A stretch of DNA of 64,000 nt from Hirundichthys speculiger (GCA_018398805.1 JAGFBZ010000745.1:124001-188000), one strand, 5' to 3'; positions 23,382 through 36,652 are shown, numbered from the stretch's first letter. Translations and numbers: made by a program. Notes: generated from the letters alone by a model not told the origin.

Positions 23382-24440
23382 TAGGGATGCACGATAATTA
23401 TCGGCCAGATAATTATCGACCCGATAACTATCGGGCCGATAACAGGAAATGATGACGTCATCCCGATAAGTCCGATATCACGACGAATAGCCCCGATAAC
23501 ATATATATATTGTCAACACAGCAGTGCCTCGCTCCCTCTGAGCCTTGAATGACCAGCAGTGAATATTATGTTCAAGTGACGTCGGCATAATCAGAAAAAC
23601 AATTTCTCAATCAGGAAAAACAAGAATACCCCCTCATGCCAGAAAACAACTTGTTAACTCGGTCATCATTTTGGTAGTTGCTGACTTTAATTGATATTCG
23701 CAGTATTTTCTCGCATGTTATACATAAAAAATAGAAAAAATAGAAAAGGCCGAAAGAACGACTAGCAAACAAGGGAACGGAAGAATTTACGTTACACCTT
23801 GAATGCAGCATTGCGGAACAGTAAGCTGAAAAAAAAAAAAAAAAAAAAAACATGGCGGCGATGGTGTAGAACTTCGTTAAAGTTTCAGAGGAAGATAGTT
23901 AGCTGGTTATTTGTGACAAATGCTCCAAGCGATGGAGGGAAAAATAGCACAAGCTTTAATACGTCAAACCTGATCAGCCACCTGAAACATAACTGTAGCT
24001 TCCATGGAGTTTTGAAATTGCGCTAATGTGAGCTAACGTGAGCTAACGTGAGCTAGCCAGGAGCAAGTCATTAATAGTCATTATTGTCACTGAGGAATGC
24101 ATTTTTTCAGTTAGTAATTCTGATGCATGTATGTCCATCAGTTCAAGGAGCCTTTATTTTTTTATATCAGTCAGTAATGAACCCTATTTAAGTTAATGTG
24201 AGATATCAAATAGGTTTGTTTGATAGCTTTACGAAAATGTCTGAGAGGCTGGACAATAGTTTTTCATTGTAAAAAAATAAATATCTGCTCATTTAAAGAG
24301 TCAAAACTATTTTTGGTTTTGTTCATAGTATTAATGTAATGATCTTAGGTATATATGTGTGTTATCGGTATCGGCCTTTAGGAGCTGAAAGTTATCGGTT
24401 ATCGGTATCGGTTTAAAATAACAGTTATCATGCATCCCTG
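23382..24440 (+). mobile_element. hAT family A, copy 2
   Basis: Ends TAGGGATGCACGATAATTAT and GTTATCATGCATCCCTG. Flanking 8-bp repeats ACGATTAT and ACGATTAC. Contains the BED-finger-like relic ([15 protein letters not shown]). Starts about 175 bp upstream of the slc7a1 start codon, in or just before its first intron. Confidence 0.9.
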
Positions 24441-24448
24441 ACGATTAC

Positions 24449-25136
24449 GTAACATTCAGTAACATCACATCAGTAAAATGCTGAGTGGCTTCACGCCAGC
24501 TGATCTGTCACAGATCCACCGAAGGGACCCGCTGATGTCGGACAAATGTGCTGAAAGTAGAACATGGTTTCCTGGAGGATTACGCAATGCAACTCAAAAA
24601 GACAGGGATAATCCATTTTACTGCTTATTAGTTTCTGATATATGTTACATAATATAACTCAACTCACAGGAGAAGAAGGAAAACACTTGAACGGACCGGT
24701 CGGCCCGAACAGAAGCCCTGCAGGTCAAGCGAGGACAGTCTGTCCCTCTGATTACACAAAGTGAAACAAAAGTAGCAGAAAGGAACAAAAAAACACAGCG
24801 TGAAAATTAATCGACAGATCCTCTGGATTTTATTCTCCTGCACTCGTACTCACTCGTGCTCCAGATGATCAAAACGGTTTCACCTTTACTTGACTCGCCC
24901 TCACGCAAAATTAAAAACTAACAGCTACTCTTCATCAGGTTGCAAGTAACACCGAGATTCATCCACGTGCAAAAAGATTAAACAAGCTGGTGCCTTTATT
25001 TTTTTATTTCTGAGAACAGATGTAGTCCTCGGTGCAGAAGACACCAGTGGTTCTATCAAAGTAATCAAAGTAATCAAAGTCAGGTTTATTTGTCAATTCC
25101 TTCACATGTACTTGACATACAAGAAATTGAAATTAC
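24449..25136. other. upstream region of slc7a1, nothing recognised
   Basis: No coding frame, terminal repeat or RNA gene recognised. A short (TCAAAGTAA)n stretch lies at about 25058-25080. Confidence 0.5.
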
Positions 25137-25144
25137 ATTCACAC

Positions 25145-25646
25145 CAGGGGCGATCCTAGGGTCGGAGCTTCAGGGGTGCTGAGCACCCAATGAGCCCCAC
25201 CACAACGCACAACCCCACCTTTTTTCACACAAAACCAAAAAACGATTATTGAAAAATAATTTTGGATAATCATTATGACATTTATGAGAGAAGAGCATAA
25301 TCTTTTGGGGGAAAAAATGACTGGAAAACATGCAAATCTTTGAAAATTTCAATGAAATTCAAAATGCTAACTGAGCTAATGCGCTAACTGGTAAACGGTC
25401 AACGAAGGGGAGAAGTAACGTTAGTGAGAAGAGGACAATACTATTAGGCGGGGTCGTTTTCATTTTCATTCTTAAAACATAAACCTAAACCACAAACTAT
25501 GGATTAAGTTTTGGACATTATCTAAGCCTGTCAAATGCAAACTAAAATTTTAGTATAACAACATTTCTTACTCCAGGTTTTTGGGGTGCTGAATTTCAAT
25601 TTAGGGGTGCTGAAGCACCCCTAAAAAAGGGCTAGCCTCATCCATG
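25145..25646 (+). mobile_element. hAT MITE (CAGGGGCGATCCTAGGGTC)
   Basis: Perfect 8-bp target duplication ATTCACAC at 25137-25144 and 25647-25654. Contains duplicated GGGGTGCTGA-GCACCCC motifs near both ends. No coding capacity. Confidence 0.85.
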
Positions 25647-25654
25647 ATTCACAC

Positions 25655-26705
25655 TATCCTATGCGTACACATTAGGACAAAAACAGTTTAAAACCTCAGA
25701 AAACAAACAAACATTCAAATAGAGCAAGGTAGAGCAAAGTGATGATGATGTAGTAGAGATAAATAGGTAAACAGAATCTAAAACAGAATAAATAATTTGA
25801 AAAATAGAGTAACCAGTATGTAAACAGTGTAAACAAGGACACTGTAGCAGCTGTGGTGGTTGTTGCACAAGTGAGAGGTAATTTCTAATTAGATGTTCTG
25901 CCTTTCTGTGGTTTCCGTGACTGTAAGATACTGAGGAAATGGGCTCCATGACGGGCCAATCAGAAGTCACAAGAGCAGCGTTTCACTACTTTTTTTTTTC
26001 TTCTTGCACTTCAGTGACCAAAGGCACATTCGCTTGGTTCCAGGCGGTTCTGGATGCCTGTGATTTTAGAAGTGCATTAAAAAACAGGCTCGACTGTGTT
26101 CAGGAAACTGCCGCTGGGTCTCAGGTACACGTGTGGAGACACGTCTTCCATAGGGACACCTGGACAGGTAACTACAGCAGGAAACGTTCCCACTGAGATT
26201 CTCCAGCCTGGTCGACCAGGACACAGATGAAAGAATGTACGAAGAGCATAAAATGACGAAACGGTTTTCCTAGAAAGCTCTCTTTTACGGGAGACTGAAC
26301 ACAAAACCGATGCAATCATCAATAATTAGGCACGAAAAGCAGAAATACAGCTCATCAAAGAGACACGACACGGAGTGTTTCCGTTTGCAGCGCCGTTGTT
26401 CAGATCACTGCCGTTTGCACGGTGATCATAAATAGTGCTGAAAGTTAATAGGGAAAGTGCGCGGCCTTTTAAAGACGGTGTGGAAAGAACCGCACATGTT
26501 CAGGCTCTCTTGTTACCTGGAACGTAGAGCCGATATCTGCCTTTGAATCAGAGCTGCAACAGTGGGTCGTTTGATTAATGAGCTGAGGAAAAAAATCAAT
26601 CGACTGCAGCAAATGTGAATTTTTTTGAAATCCTTAGAGAATTTTGTGCTTGTGAAAGGACTATTTTGGACGTTCTGCACAGAAAAGGCTGCTTCAAACA
26701 GAAAC
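25655..26705. other. non-coding, nothing recognised
   Basis: No convincing exon or repeat boundary seen; the reading frames are short and unlike known proteins. Confidence 0.5.
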
Positions 26706-26713
26706 ACTTGACT

Positions 26714-28682
26714 TAGGGATGCACGATAACTGTTGTTTAAAACCGATACCACTAACCGATAACACACACATATAGACCTTTTCGGGCCAGCCCCCCGGAA
26801 GTACCCTGTCTGCCATTGGCGTACTGTGCTACAGAGCGACACTTTCACCGGCTCGCAGATTAACCAGTGTTTTTCTCTTTCTACAAATATATATTTTTAT
26901 AATGTCGAGTTGGTCGAGTGGGAATACATGTTCCGTCATAAACTGTGCCAACAATGGCGTGAAAATTCAACAATGGAAGAAGAAAGTATGTGAAATACAC
27001 AAGCCTTTACTGCACGAAGACTGCCTTGTTTGTAGAACAAGAAGTTAGGAAGACGTGGGTGAAAAATATCAACAGAAAGGACTTTGTTCCAAATGAATAC
27101 AGCCGGGTGAGTTTTCGTTAACATTCAATCTCATATTACTCATAGTCTCGCTGAGAGTCCCGGACGATTCTGGCCGAAAGAACAGCAGTATGAGGCTACT
27201 GTAGCCCTCGGCACTAGCACAAGCCTATAAATGAATGAATGAATGAATGAATTAGGAGAATGATAAAATAAATTAAATATAACATTAACACATAGCCTAA
27301 TTTACCGCTAGTGTTAACGTTACAGTAGCATAATCTTTATGGCTTGTTGACGTTAGTTATAGCCAGCGTTGCATTTTTCACGTATTCCCAGAGTTTTTAG
27401 TGTTTGATTATGGGAATAGATCATGCTATTTCCATAACCAATCATTAAAAACAGCGATAAACTACCTTCATCTGTAACTGGAGGCCACTGCCTAACATCA
27501 TCAATCCAAGACATGTCTGCGTTATCCGTAACAGATGCTCCACGCTGCTGTGTTTGGGTTACTTAGGTGGAGCACCGCACACTCCAGTTATGGCGGGGCC
27601 ACTAGGGGGCGCATGTCCACAATTTTTATGTCGAAAAGGTGTATACCTGAGATCATTACATCAATACTATGAACAAAATCAAAAATAATTTGGACTCTTT
27701 AAATGAACAGATATTTATTTTCTCCATTTAAAAACTATTATCAAGCCTCTCAAACATTTTCATAAAGCTATCAAACAAACCTATTTGATATCTCACATTA
27801 ACTTAAATAAGGTTCATTATTGACTGATATATAAAAAATAAAGGCTCCTTGAACTGATGGAAATACATGCATCAGAATTACAAACTGAAAAAGATTAACA
27901 TTTAAAGGATTTTGGCTTGTGGTTCCATTTAAATTAATACCTTTAATTAAAGTAAATGAGGTTCAGTAGTTTTTGATTTTATTTTTTAATCTCATGGAAG
28001 CTTTAGATGAGAGGAATGAGGGAGAGGAGAGGGTAGACTGCTTCTGGCTTGTGCACGTTAGCATTAGCTTCCGTTAGCTCACGTTAGCGTGATTTCAAAA
28101 CTCCATGGAAGCGATTGTTATGTTGTAGGTGGCTGATCAGGTTTTACGTATTAAAGCTTGTGCTTCCCTCCTCGTAGAATTGACTCGGAGGATTCGTCAC
28201 AAATAACCACCAAACTATCTTCTTCTGAAACTTTAACGAAGTTCCACGCCGCCATGTTTGTTGTGATCAGTAGGCTGTGCTGCAGGCTGCATTCAAGGTG
28301 TAACGTAAATTCCCACGTTCCCTTGTTTGCTAGTCGTTCTTTCAGCCTTTTCTATTTTTTACTTTTTTTATGTGTAACGTGGGAAAATACTACAAATATT
28401 AAATAAAGTCAGCAACTACTAAAATTATGACCGACTTAACGAGTTATTTTCTGGCATGAGAGGGTATTCTTGATTTTCCTGAGTGAGAAATCGTTTTTCT
28501 GATTATGCCGACGTCACTTGAACATAACATTCACTGCCGGTCATTTAAGACTCAGAGGGAGCGAGGCACTGCTGTGTTGACAGAAATATATATGTTATCG
28601 GGGCTATTCGTCGTGATATCGGACTTATCAAGATGACGTCATAATTTCCTGTTATCGGCCCGATAGTTATCCTGCAGCCCTA
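26714..28682 (-). mobile_element. hAT family A, copy 3 (inverted, with nested element)
   Basis: Perfect 8-bp duplication ACTTGACT on both sides (26706-26713 and 28683-28690). Orientation is opposite to copies 1 and 2. Interrupted at 26775-27641 by a separate element with THAP-like coding; without it this copy would be about 1.1 kb. Confidence 0.92.
26775..27641 (+). mobile_element. nested element with THAP-like N-terminal coding
   Basis: Inserted in hAT A copy 3. Ends GACCTTTTCG and CGAAAAGGTG are inverted repeats, and TATA is repeated on both sides; the empty site can be read in related copies (e.g. near 52335). An ATG at 26902 starts MSSWSSGNTCSVINCANNGV KIQQWKKKVCEIHKPLLHED, resembling a THAP zinc-finger domain with CxxxxC and later Cys/His, which then breaks. 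A P-element-like or other THAP transposon derivative is likely. Includes an (AATG)n tract at about 27228-27251. Confidence 0.65.
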
Positions 28683-28690
28683 ACTTGACT

Positions 28691-29514
28691 AGATGATGCA
28701 TCCGTCAGTCCCAGCAACAATAAATAATCAATAATCAGATCGAGCGAGCCAATCAGTGAATAGAGGCCATCACACCGACAGCACATGGGACTGACTGCGG
28801 TGTTATCCACATGACGACACCTTTGGAAATTACCACGTTTAAATTCAACTCCTTCTGAGTGAAAGGTGAAGGCAGGTGTGCAAACTCTCTTTTTGAGAGC
28901 GTGACTTATTTAAACTGGTCTTTTTTTTGTTTTTGTTTTAATACGCGCCTACGTTCTTGGATCTTGGGGAGCTCTGATCTCTGGGTCCAACTCCGCGCTG
29001 GCCAGAGTTGGACAGAAATGGGGACCCTCCATGTCCATGTAGGTGGCGTTGCCCTCACTGCCCCTGGTGTTTAGCATCTGACGTAAGTACCAAGTTAAAA
29101 AAGTTGAGATAGCGTGACCTTGTTACTTTGTTTGGGGCCACTGTGACATCACAGACACAGATCAGAGTTGAGTTATCCAGCTTCCCCATCGTCATCTCGT
29201 GTTCCTGCTGACTTGCTGCAGCTGAAGCAGTTCCAGTTTAAAGTCCACATCTAGCCAAATATGGCTGAAAATCCCGAGATGTGTTTCTTTCCTGCCCATT
29301 TTGTCGAGGATTCATCTGCTGGAGATGCGTGTGGACATCAAAAGTGGATGAGAAAGATCACAACACAGCTTCAAAATACCACCATTGCAGAGTAACTCCA
29401 TTCTCGCTTTGATGCAATAATGTATTCACCCAAGTGTCTTGTCACGTGTCGAATTTCTACCCTTTTTCTACACTACATCATGAAAATAAATGGCTTTCCC
29501 TGTAGTTCAGACCA
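28691..29514. other. non-coding, nothing recognised
   Basis: Unassigned sequence between two transposons. No exon-like frame with splice signals was found. Confidence 0.45.
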
Positions 29515-30191
29515 TCTATTTTACATGTGTCAAACACAAGGCTCGTGGCCCAAATGTGGCCCGTCACGTCATTTTATTTGGCCCTCGAGAGCTTGGGCAT
29601 TATTGGATTAAATTTTAAACCAATATTTTAAGACTTAAAATAAGCCTACACCGCTTTAAAGCGCATATTGACAATAAACTACATCTCCCATCATTCATTT
29701 TGTCATTACCCACAACAATAACGATTCAGAACTGATGGGACTTAAGAAAAACCTTTACAAACTAAGGAATCCAGTTTCATGAATGATGAGAAAACAATTA
29801 CAAGTTTGTATCTCAAGGTGAAATAACAGTTTGTCTTTTGTGTTATGAGGTGATGTCAGTTGTGAAAGAGTTTAATCTACGTCGACATTTTGACAGCAAA
29901 CATGGAGCTAAGTATGCTAAATTTAGCCTGCAAGAAAAACAAAGAACCGCTTCTGCTTCTGAAACCAAGGTAATGGATACTCTTACAACCACAAACACTG
30001 AGTTTAATATAATAATGAGTTAAATATTTGAAATTTGAATACATAATAAATACAGAAACCGTTATTTAACAATATAATAAGGTGTAGTTTAATTTATTTT
30101 GATTTTCATTGCATTTTGTTACATTCATGCTGTCAGTCTGGCCCTTCAATCATGATACTGATGTGGCCCTCAGTGAAAATAAGACCCCTGA
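29515..30191 (+). mobile_element. hAT family B copy with transposase remnant
   Basis: Flanked by the 8-bp repeat ATCTATTT (29507-29514 and 30192-30199). Interior plus strand reads [29 protein letters not shown], the N-terminal zinc-finger region of a hAT transposase of the kind related to GTF2IRD2/ZBED proteins. Heavily deleted. Related copies lie at 39358-39980 and 49308-49945, both in opposite orientation. Confidence 0.85.
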
Positions 30192-30199
30192 TCTATTTC

Positions 30200-30560
30200 A
30201 TCATCTGAAGTCACTGCCAACTCATAAACTCAGAAACAACCCAACCCGTCACTTGGTTTGGACTGAAAATGTCTAATTCAGTGAGGCGCTCATATGTGCA
30301 TCACACGGTGACATCACTTAAAAGCAAATAGAAGAATATTAAAATGGGTCCTAAAATGTCCGAGGAGCTAGCGTAAAGAGGCTAAAACTGGAGAGATGTG
30401 CTCTCGCTTATGTGTGCCAGTCAAAAGAGGCGCTGCGGCGTTCTCAACCATCTGATGATGGGCGACGGAGGACCCACCAACTCCCACCTACAGGACATTA
30501 CACTGATAATAAATGCAGGGTCTTTTGTCTCTAAACAACGGGCTTTAATGTGGCCGGGTT
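30200..30560. other. non-coding, nothing recognised
   Basis: Unassigned sequence without a supported gene. Confidence 0.4.
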
Positions 30561-30569
30561 GACTTTACA

Positions 30570-30800
30570 ACTGCCCTGATCTGACTGAAGCTGAAGGAGG
30601 AGGCTGACACCACCTCCATCTTTAAAACTAAACTGAAAACATTTCTGTTCAGTAAAGCCTACAGTTAGTCTAAACTATAGTGTGTAGGGGCTAATAGTTA
30701 TAGCCATAGTTGTAGTAGCTCAGACTAGAGTAGCTCGTCTTAATCACAGCTTCGTCATAGTTATGCTGCTATAGGCCTACGCTGCAGGGGGACGCCAACA
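30570..30800 (+). mobile_element. LINE 3' end fragment
   Basis: The plus strand reads LKEEADTTSIFKTKLKTFLF SKAYS, the typical last residues of a Rex/L2-type LINE reverse transcriptase protein. It is followed by a 3' tail whose reverse complement occurs at 61640-61690 and 62480-62525. Confidence 0.65.
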
Positions 30801-31191
30801 TGATGATAAAAAAAGAAGTGGTAAAGACTTGGTTGAATATGTGTTTTTGTGATGTAACTGTTCCACGTGAACCAAAACATGTCACGGAGACTTCAAGGCC
30901 TCAGGAAACTGTGTCAAAGTTTGGAAAAAAAAAAAAAAAAAAAAGCCCATAATGCCTCCTTTAATGGTGCGCAGTCTCCAGCACCAGAGACACACCTTCT
31001 TCCCTTGTTTTTGGACTGAAAACATGATAAATAATTTTCCCGCCACTTCTTCCCTGTCGGCAAGGTGGCACCCACTGAGGGATGGAGACGTCCAGTGGTC
31101 CACATTCACTCTGACCACCATGAATGCATCGTCCAGGCAGCTGGACACACAAAGGCCCTTAAAGTCGTCACAATTTAGAGTGCAGCGAGTA

Positions 31192-31300
31192 ACAGTATTG
31201 ATGTAATGATCTTAGATATATGTGTGTGTTATCTGTATCCGCCTTTAGGAGCTGAAGGTTATCGGTATCGGTTTAAAAAAACAGTTATCGTGCATCCCTA
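31192..31300 (+). mobile_element. hAT family A, solo 3' end (copy 4)
   Basis: About 108 bp matching only the right end of family A (AGGAGCTGAAGGTTATCGGT to GTTATCGTGCATCCCTA). The rest of the element and the left flank duplication are absent. Confidence 0.85.
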
Positions 31301-32130
31301 GTTGTTAACCCTTTACATTTTCTTTCCTTTTCCATGCTTCCCTTTAGAGTTGTCCGTCTCGCTTTATCGCTTTAAGAAAACGCGACGAAGCAAAATAACC
31401 GTCCTGGACTGACGCAACAACCACGGTGAAGCACACCTGTCACAGCGCCACCAACCTTACTTTAAAGCACCGACAGCTGCACGTCGAGCGATGACCTGCG
31501 CCGCTGCAGCTCTGAAAGAAGGATGACAGATGGAGGGATTAAAAGTATGTTTCTCTGAGATTCTTCGTGCTGCTGTGGAAACTGCAGAGAGAATCTGAAA
31601 CAGAATATGGAGGAATCACGCGGCCCGGCTATTCCAAGCAGCACATCAGTCCAGTTTCCATGCATGAGCGGCCATTTTTATTCTTCTTTTTAAACAGAAA
31701 TGCAGCAGAGCTACAAACATGCAAGTGCAAATGTTCATATGTGCACGGTTTGTTTGGAATCACTGTATTAAAGTTATTTCTTCCACAGGGACAGCGCAGG
31801 AAGGAGCACGAGATACTAAACAACCCAGCAAAACCAGAGCTTTGGATGGCAGACACACACGTCTGTTACAGAACGGTTTGATTACAGTAAATGAGATGTC
31901 ATGAAGGCAGAGGGGAAAAGTCATCCATCACTGAGGGGGAGTAGCTGAACAGCAGAGGGGGTGTGATCCCTCAGAGCCAATTAAAATACACCGTGAACGT
32001 GAAACCGCTTGACATTCAGAGAGGCTGCTGAAAGACTGAAACAAAGTCAGGCTCAATATTACCAGCAAGGAAGGGCATTTCTAGGTTAAAATCATAAAAA
32101 CAACTTAAAAACAACTTAAAAAAAAAAACT
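31301..32130. other. non-coding, nothing recognised
   Basis: No supported gene or repeat boundary. Confidence 0.4.
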
Positions 32131-32132
32131 CC

Positions 32133-33390
32133 TAGCAAAAAGTCTGGAATCACCAGCCTTGGACGAGCGTTCACTCAGACATTTCATTCTGTGGAACAAA
32201 CTCAGATAAAAAGCATGAAACAATAATGAAGTTTTTCAAAAGTGCAACTCCTTGACATTCAGAAACACCAAAAGAAATGAATAAAAAACATTGTGGTGGT
32301 CAGTAAATGTTACTTTTATAGAGCAAGTGCAGGGAAATAAATATGGAATCATGAAAAACAGACAAAGAAAAAAACAATCAAAACACATCACTAGTATTTA
32401 ATTGCACCACCTCTGGCTTTTATAACAGCTTACAGTCTCTGATTCATGGACTTGATGAGGGACAGACAGTATTCTGCATCAATCTGGTTCCAACTCTCTC
32501 TGATTGCAGTTTCCAGATCATCTTTGCAGGTTTTTAATTGGGTTTAGATCTGGGCTGTTTGCTTTCACTGTTTTGATGCATCGTCATCTTGGAAGATGAT
32601 GTCATCATCCCCAAACATTTTTTCAGTTGAAGGGATCAGAAAGCTGTCCTAAATGTTAATGTAAACTTGAGGATTTAACCACAGCCATCTCCCCAGTGCC
32701 TTTGCCTGACATCAGCCTCATATCTTCAAGGACTGTGGGAATTTTGATGTTTTCTTTCTTTGTAAATCTCACTGGAACGGCACCAAACTAAAGTTCCAGC
32801 ATCATCACCTTCTCTGATGCAGATTCATGACTCATCACTGGAGATAACCTTCATCCAGTCATCCACAGTCCATGACTGCCTCCTTAGCCCGTCGCAGTCT
32901 TGTTCTTTAATGTTTAAGCATCAATGATGGTTTCCTTTTAGCTTTCCTGGATGAAAATCCCATTTCCTTTAGGATATTTTACACAGTTCTCTCACATTGA
33001 CTCCAGCTTCCTCCCATTTCTTCTTCTTCATTTGTCTTGTGCATTTTCTGTTTTCTGGCCTTTAGTTGTTTGTCTTGACGCTTAGATGTCTTCCTTGGTC
33101 CACCGGTACGCTTGACTTTAACAACCTTCCCATGCTGTTTGTCCTTGGTCCGTATCTTTGATCCAGCTGACTGTGAACAGCTCACATCTTTGGCAACCAT
33201 ACGTGTAGAGTTTCCTTCTTCAAGAGGTTTGATGATCCCGTCTTTGGTCTCAAGAGACGTCTCTCTTGTTGGAGCCATGATTCCTGCCGATCCACTTGGT
33301 CCAGCAGCCCTCCAAGGTGTGATAACTGCACTGTTTGTAATGGCTGACTAACGAGAAGATTTAATCTGAAGATCTAATAAATTTCTTTAT
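32133..33390 (-). mobile_element. degenerate Tc1-like transposon
   Basis: Minus strand at 33278-32979 reads MAPTRETSLETKDGIIKPLE then KVKRTGGPRKTSKRQDKQLK, the N-terminal DNA-binding half of a Tc1-type transposase. The downstream catalytic half is recognisable only in pieces with stops and frameshifts. End AGCAAAAAGTCTGGAATCAC at the left. Inactive. Confidence 0.75.
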
Positions 33391-33404
33391 CATACTAACA
33401 AATA

Positions 33405-34862
33405 ATTAGTATTTATCTATCCATCCACATCAGAAACACTGGAAACTGCCAGACAAAGGCTCACGGCCCGGTCCACCTCAAGAGATCCACCAGAGAAGTA
33501 GAGACCAGGAGAATAAACAGGATGTTCTCCAACAACCCGTCCAAGGTTTTCTCTCAATGGCAGGTGGCAGCAGACCCACCCAGGGCTGAGATGGATCAAT
33601 ACTGGAAGAACATCTGGGAGAAGGAGGTGACACATGACACCAACGCTCAGTGGTTGGTGGATCTACAAGCAGAGCGCAGCAGATAAAGACTCAGTAGTCA
33701 TCACAGTGGCGGACAGACATCCAAAAAAGAGTCACGACTGAAGAGCTGGACAGAACCAGGGCCCGACATGATTCACACCTACTGGCTCAAGAAGGTAACT
33801 GCACTCCACCAACACCTGACAGCAGAAATGAACCAGCTGCTGCAGTCAGGGACCCACCGACAGTGGCTAACGCCGGGCCAGAACTCAATGAGGCTGTAGA
33901 AGACAACTCTGGAGGTCAACTTTAAACCAGTGGCTCAGGTGAGCATCAAATGTGGTATAAACCAAGGAGATGTCCTGCCCCCCCTGCTGTTCTGGATAGA
34001 CCTGAACCCCCTCAGTCAGACCATCAACAAGAGCAGCTACGGGTACAAATGCTGAAATTCTGGGGTTGAACTACTGGAAGGCAACATAGTAGATGTTCAG
34101 GACATCTACAGATACCTGGGAATCCCACAGGCTAAAGGTCCAGCATCCTGAGGCCGTACGCTCAGCAAAGGGGGGGGAGCTGAGGACTAGTGAGCATCAG
34201 AGCTACTATCCAGGAGGAAACAGCAGACCTCTAGGAACATCTGGAGAAGATGGAGCCACTGATGAGGAACCAGAGGGGTCCTCATGGATGGATCAGCTCC
34301 TGCATGGATGGATGTCAAGAGGTGGCTGACATCAGAAAACATTCCAGTGGCTGGAAAAATCTGGACTGAAAGACCCCACAGAGGCTCTGGTCGTGGCTGC
34401 AGAAGATCAGGTCCTAAACACCAGATCTATAGAGGTCCACCAGACCAGACAGGAGCCCAGATGGAGGCTGTGGAGAGAAGAACCTGAACCAGAGCAGAAC
34501 ATCACAGCAGGGAGGAAGATGCTGGAAGGACATGAAGCACCATAACCAGGTGGCAGGAATAATAGACAGGAACATCTGGACCAGGATGGACTGGAGGTCC
34601 CAGGATCAACATGGAGACACCTCCAAAGACGACTGAGAACGAGCGGGCCAGATCCTGTTGGACTTCCAGATCCAGACTGACAGACTGGTGATGGCTGATC
34701 AGCCTGACACCAGAGGACAGCAGTGGTGCCAGTAGTGATGGGAGCACTGGGAGCTGGAATCCCCAAACTGGACTGGAGGCTCCAGCAGATACCAGGAACA
34801 TCTGAGATCTCTGTCCAGAAGAGGGAATTCTGGGACCAGCTGAGATCCGTCAGACCTGACTG
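33405..34862 (+). mobile_element. non-LTR retrotransposon (R2-like pol) remnant
   Basis: Plus-strand fragments in shifting frames: INRMFSNNPSKVFSQWQVAA, KSWTEPGPDMIHTYWLKKVT, ISIKCG-type VSIKCGINQGDVLPPLLFWI (reverse transcriptase core), DIYRYLGIPQA, and QDPRCRLC-like TRQEPRWRLWREEPEPEQNI TAG. These are parts of a teleost R2/R4-type LINE polyprotein, riddled with stops and internal deletions. Confidence 0.75.
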
Positions 34863-34999
34863 TTTTAAAAGCTTAATTACTTTTAAGAAAGCGAGTTGTA
34901 TCCTGTTGTCACCTTCATTAGCTGATACGGGTTTTATCATTTGGACTTTCTGAAGGTACCGGTACCCTAACACCTGACCCAGATCACAGAAGCTCCACC

Positions 35000-35345
35000 A
35001 GGACAAAACTGAGGTTTTAATTATCGTGTTTTTTTATCAAAACTACATCATCTTAAACCTCCTCATTGTGAGAAACCTGGATGTTCTTTTAGACTCTGAG
35101 CTGGATTTGATTCCACATATTAGAAATATAACAAAAACAGGATTTTATCATCTTAAAAACATCGCCAGAGTCGGTGCTTTTATCTCCAGTAGAATAGTTG
35201 TAATGTTCTGTTCTCTGCTCTTCCTAAAAACATTTAAGGTTCTTTTAGTTGTCTATAAATCTCTTAAAGCTCTTGGGCCTTTTTATTTATCTGACCTTCG
35301 TTAAATTACAAACCGTCGCGGACCCCGAGCTCCTCTGGTACCGGC
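35000..35345 (+). mobile_element. Rex1/L2-type LINE fragment
   Basis: The plus strand reads VRNLDVLLDSELDLIPHIRN ITKTGFYHLKNIARVGAFIS, then FKVLLVVYKSLKALGPFYLS DLR. This is the C-terminal part of a fish Rex1/L2-like reverse transcriptase protein, internally shortened. Confidence 0.78.
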
Positions 35346-35905
35346 CTAGTTCTGAAAGTAAGAACTAAAGAACTTTTATTTAATCTTAATTTTTGAATCA
35401 ATTTATTGTTTTTTTTATCATTATGTATTTATCTGTTTTATTTATTGCATGTGCCTTTATGTGCATTTTTTACTATTGCCATTTGTCTTAAGGTTATTTG
35501 ATATTTGTTCTGAATTTTTATTTTATTCTATTTAGTTATTTTCATTTGGTTAATTCCATAATTACTCCAGTGTTTACCTCAACGGTTTTCTCTTCTCAAG
35601 CAGGTCTTCTTCTTGCTTTGAAATCAAAAATAAAAAGATTAGATGAGTTCTCCTCTTTTCACCAGAAATTGTAATTTATCTCTTCCACAACTGATTTGCT
35701 TGAAAAACATTTAAATCATTTACGTATCCAGGACGACCAGCACCGCTGAGGGAGGACGACCAGAATATCCTGAACCTCTGAGTTTGTGTGTCACACACTC
35801 AGTCCTGTTACCCACTACTGACCCAGTTTCAGACCAGTTAAACTTAGACCGGCTGGACTCAACCGATCTGAACTGTCGCTGGAAAAGATTTCAAGGGTCA
35901 AACCT
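35346..35905. other. non-coding, nothing recognised
   Basis: AT-rich sequence, probably the tail of the neighbouring LINE at its start; no gene supported. Confidence 0.4.
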
Positions 35906-36652
35906 ACGGAGCCCCGTTTGGGTCATAATTCAATGAATGAATGAGTCTATTATTATGAAATCCAGGCGTTTATTATTGTGAAATATTTCCCACTATTATG
36001 AAAAAAATGTAATTATTATGAAATATATTTTTTATTATTATTTAATCTTAGTTTAATGCATAATAGTTTATTTCAGAATGGCTTTTTTTTTTAATCTAAG
36101 AATGAGTTTTTACATAATGGCTTCGTTTTTTTATAAGAACGAGCTTTTACATAATAATGACATTTTGCCAGTGGGCGGGACCAGTGGTTGACCTGCACGC
36201 TCATTGGCTGATCCTTCTCCATTCTACACTCTGACATCGACTCGTTTTGGCCGCGAGGTCCCGTTAGCAGCGGGCCGTGGCGTCATCAAGGTGCGCTACT
36301 AGTCTGATTGTAGCTATGGCAGCTTGGACTGAGCTACAGGGAACCTTGACGTTTCTTAGTCGATGTCAACTTTTAACCGTAAACTGAGGTGCATTCTGCC
36401 ACCTACTGGCCTGGAGTATATACATTGCACCTCTCGACCCACTATTGATATTCACTGTTCTGTTGCTTATGCCTGAATGAAAGAGCAGCCAATCACATAA
36501 ATGGTTCCGCCCTCTCTGCTGTGATTGACACACAAATCATTCTTATGAAAAACAAAGCCATTATCATAATAATGGGAAACATTTATTAATAATAAACATG
36601 TATTTCATAATACTCATTTATTCATTGAATTATGATCCAAACGGGGCTCCAT
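35906..36652 (+). mobile_element. GGAGCCCCGTTTGGG MITE, copy 3
   Basis: Same structure as 9589-10432 and the same orientation. Ends CGGAGCCCCGTTTGGGTCAT and CAAACGGGGCTCC. Slightly shorter arms. Lies upstream of the CpG island. Confidence 0.9.

Noticed and set aside
34407..35006. A 199-codon minus-strand frame
   Set aside because: It is the antisense of the R2-like LINE remnant, which shows reverse-transcriptase motifs on the plus strand.
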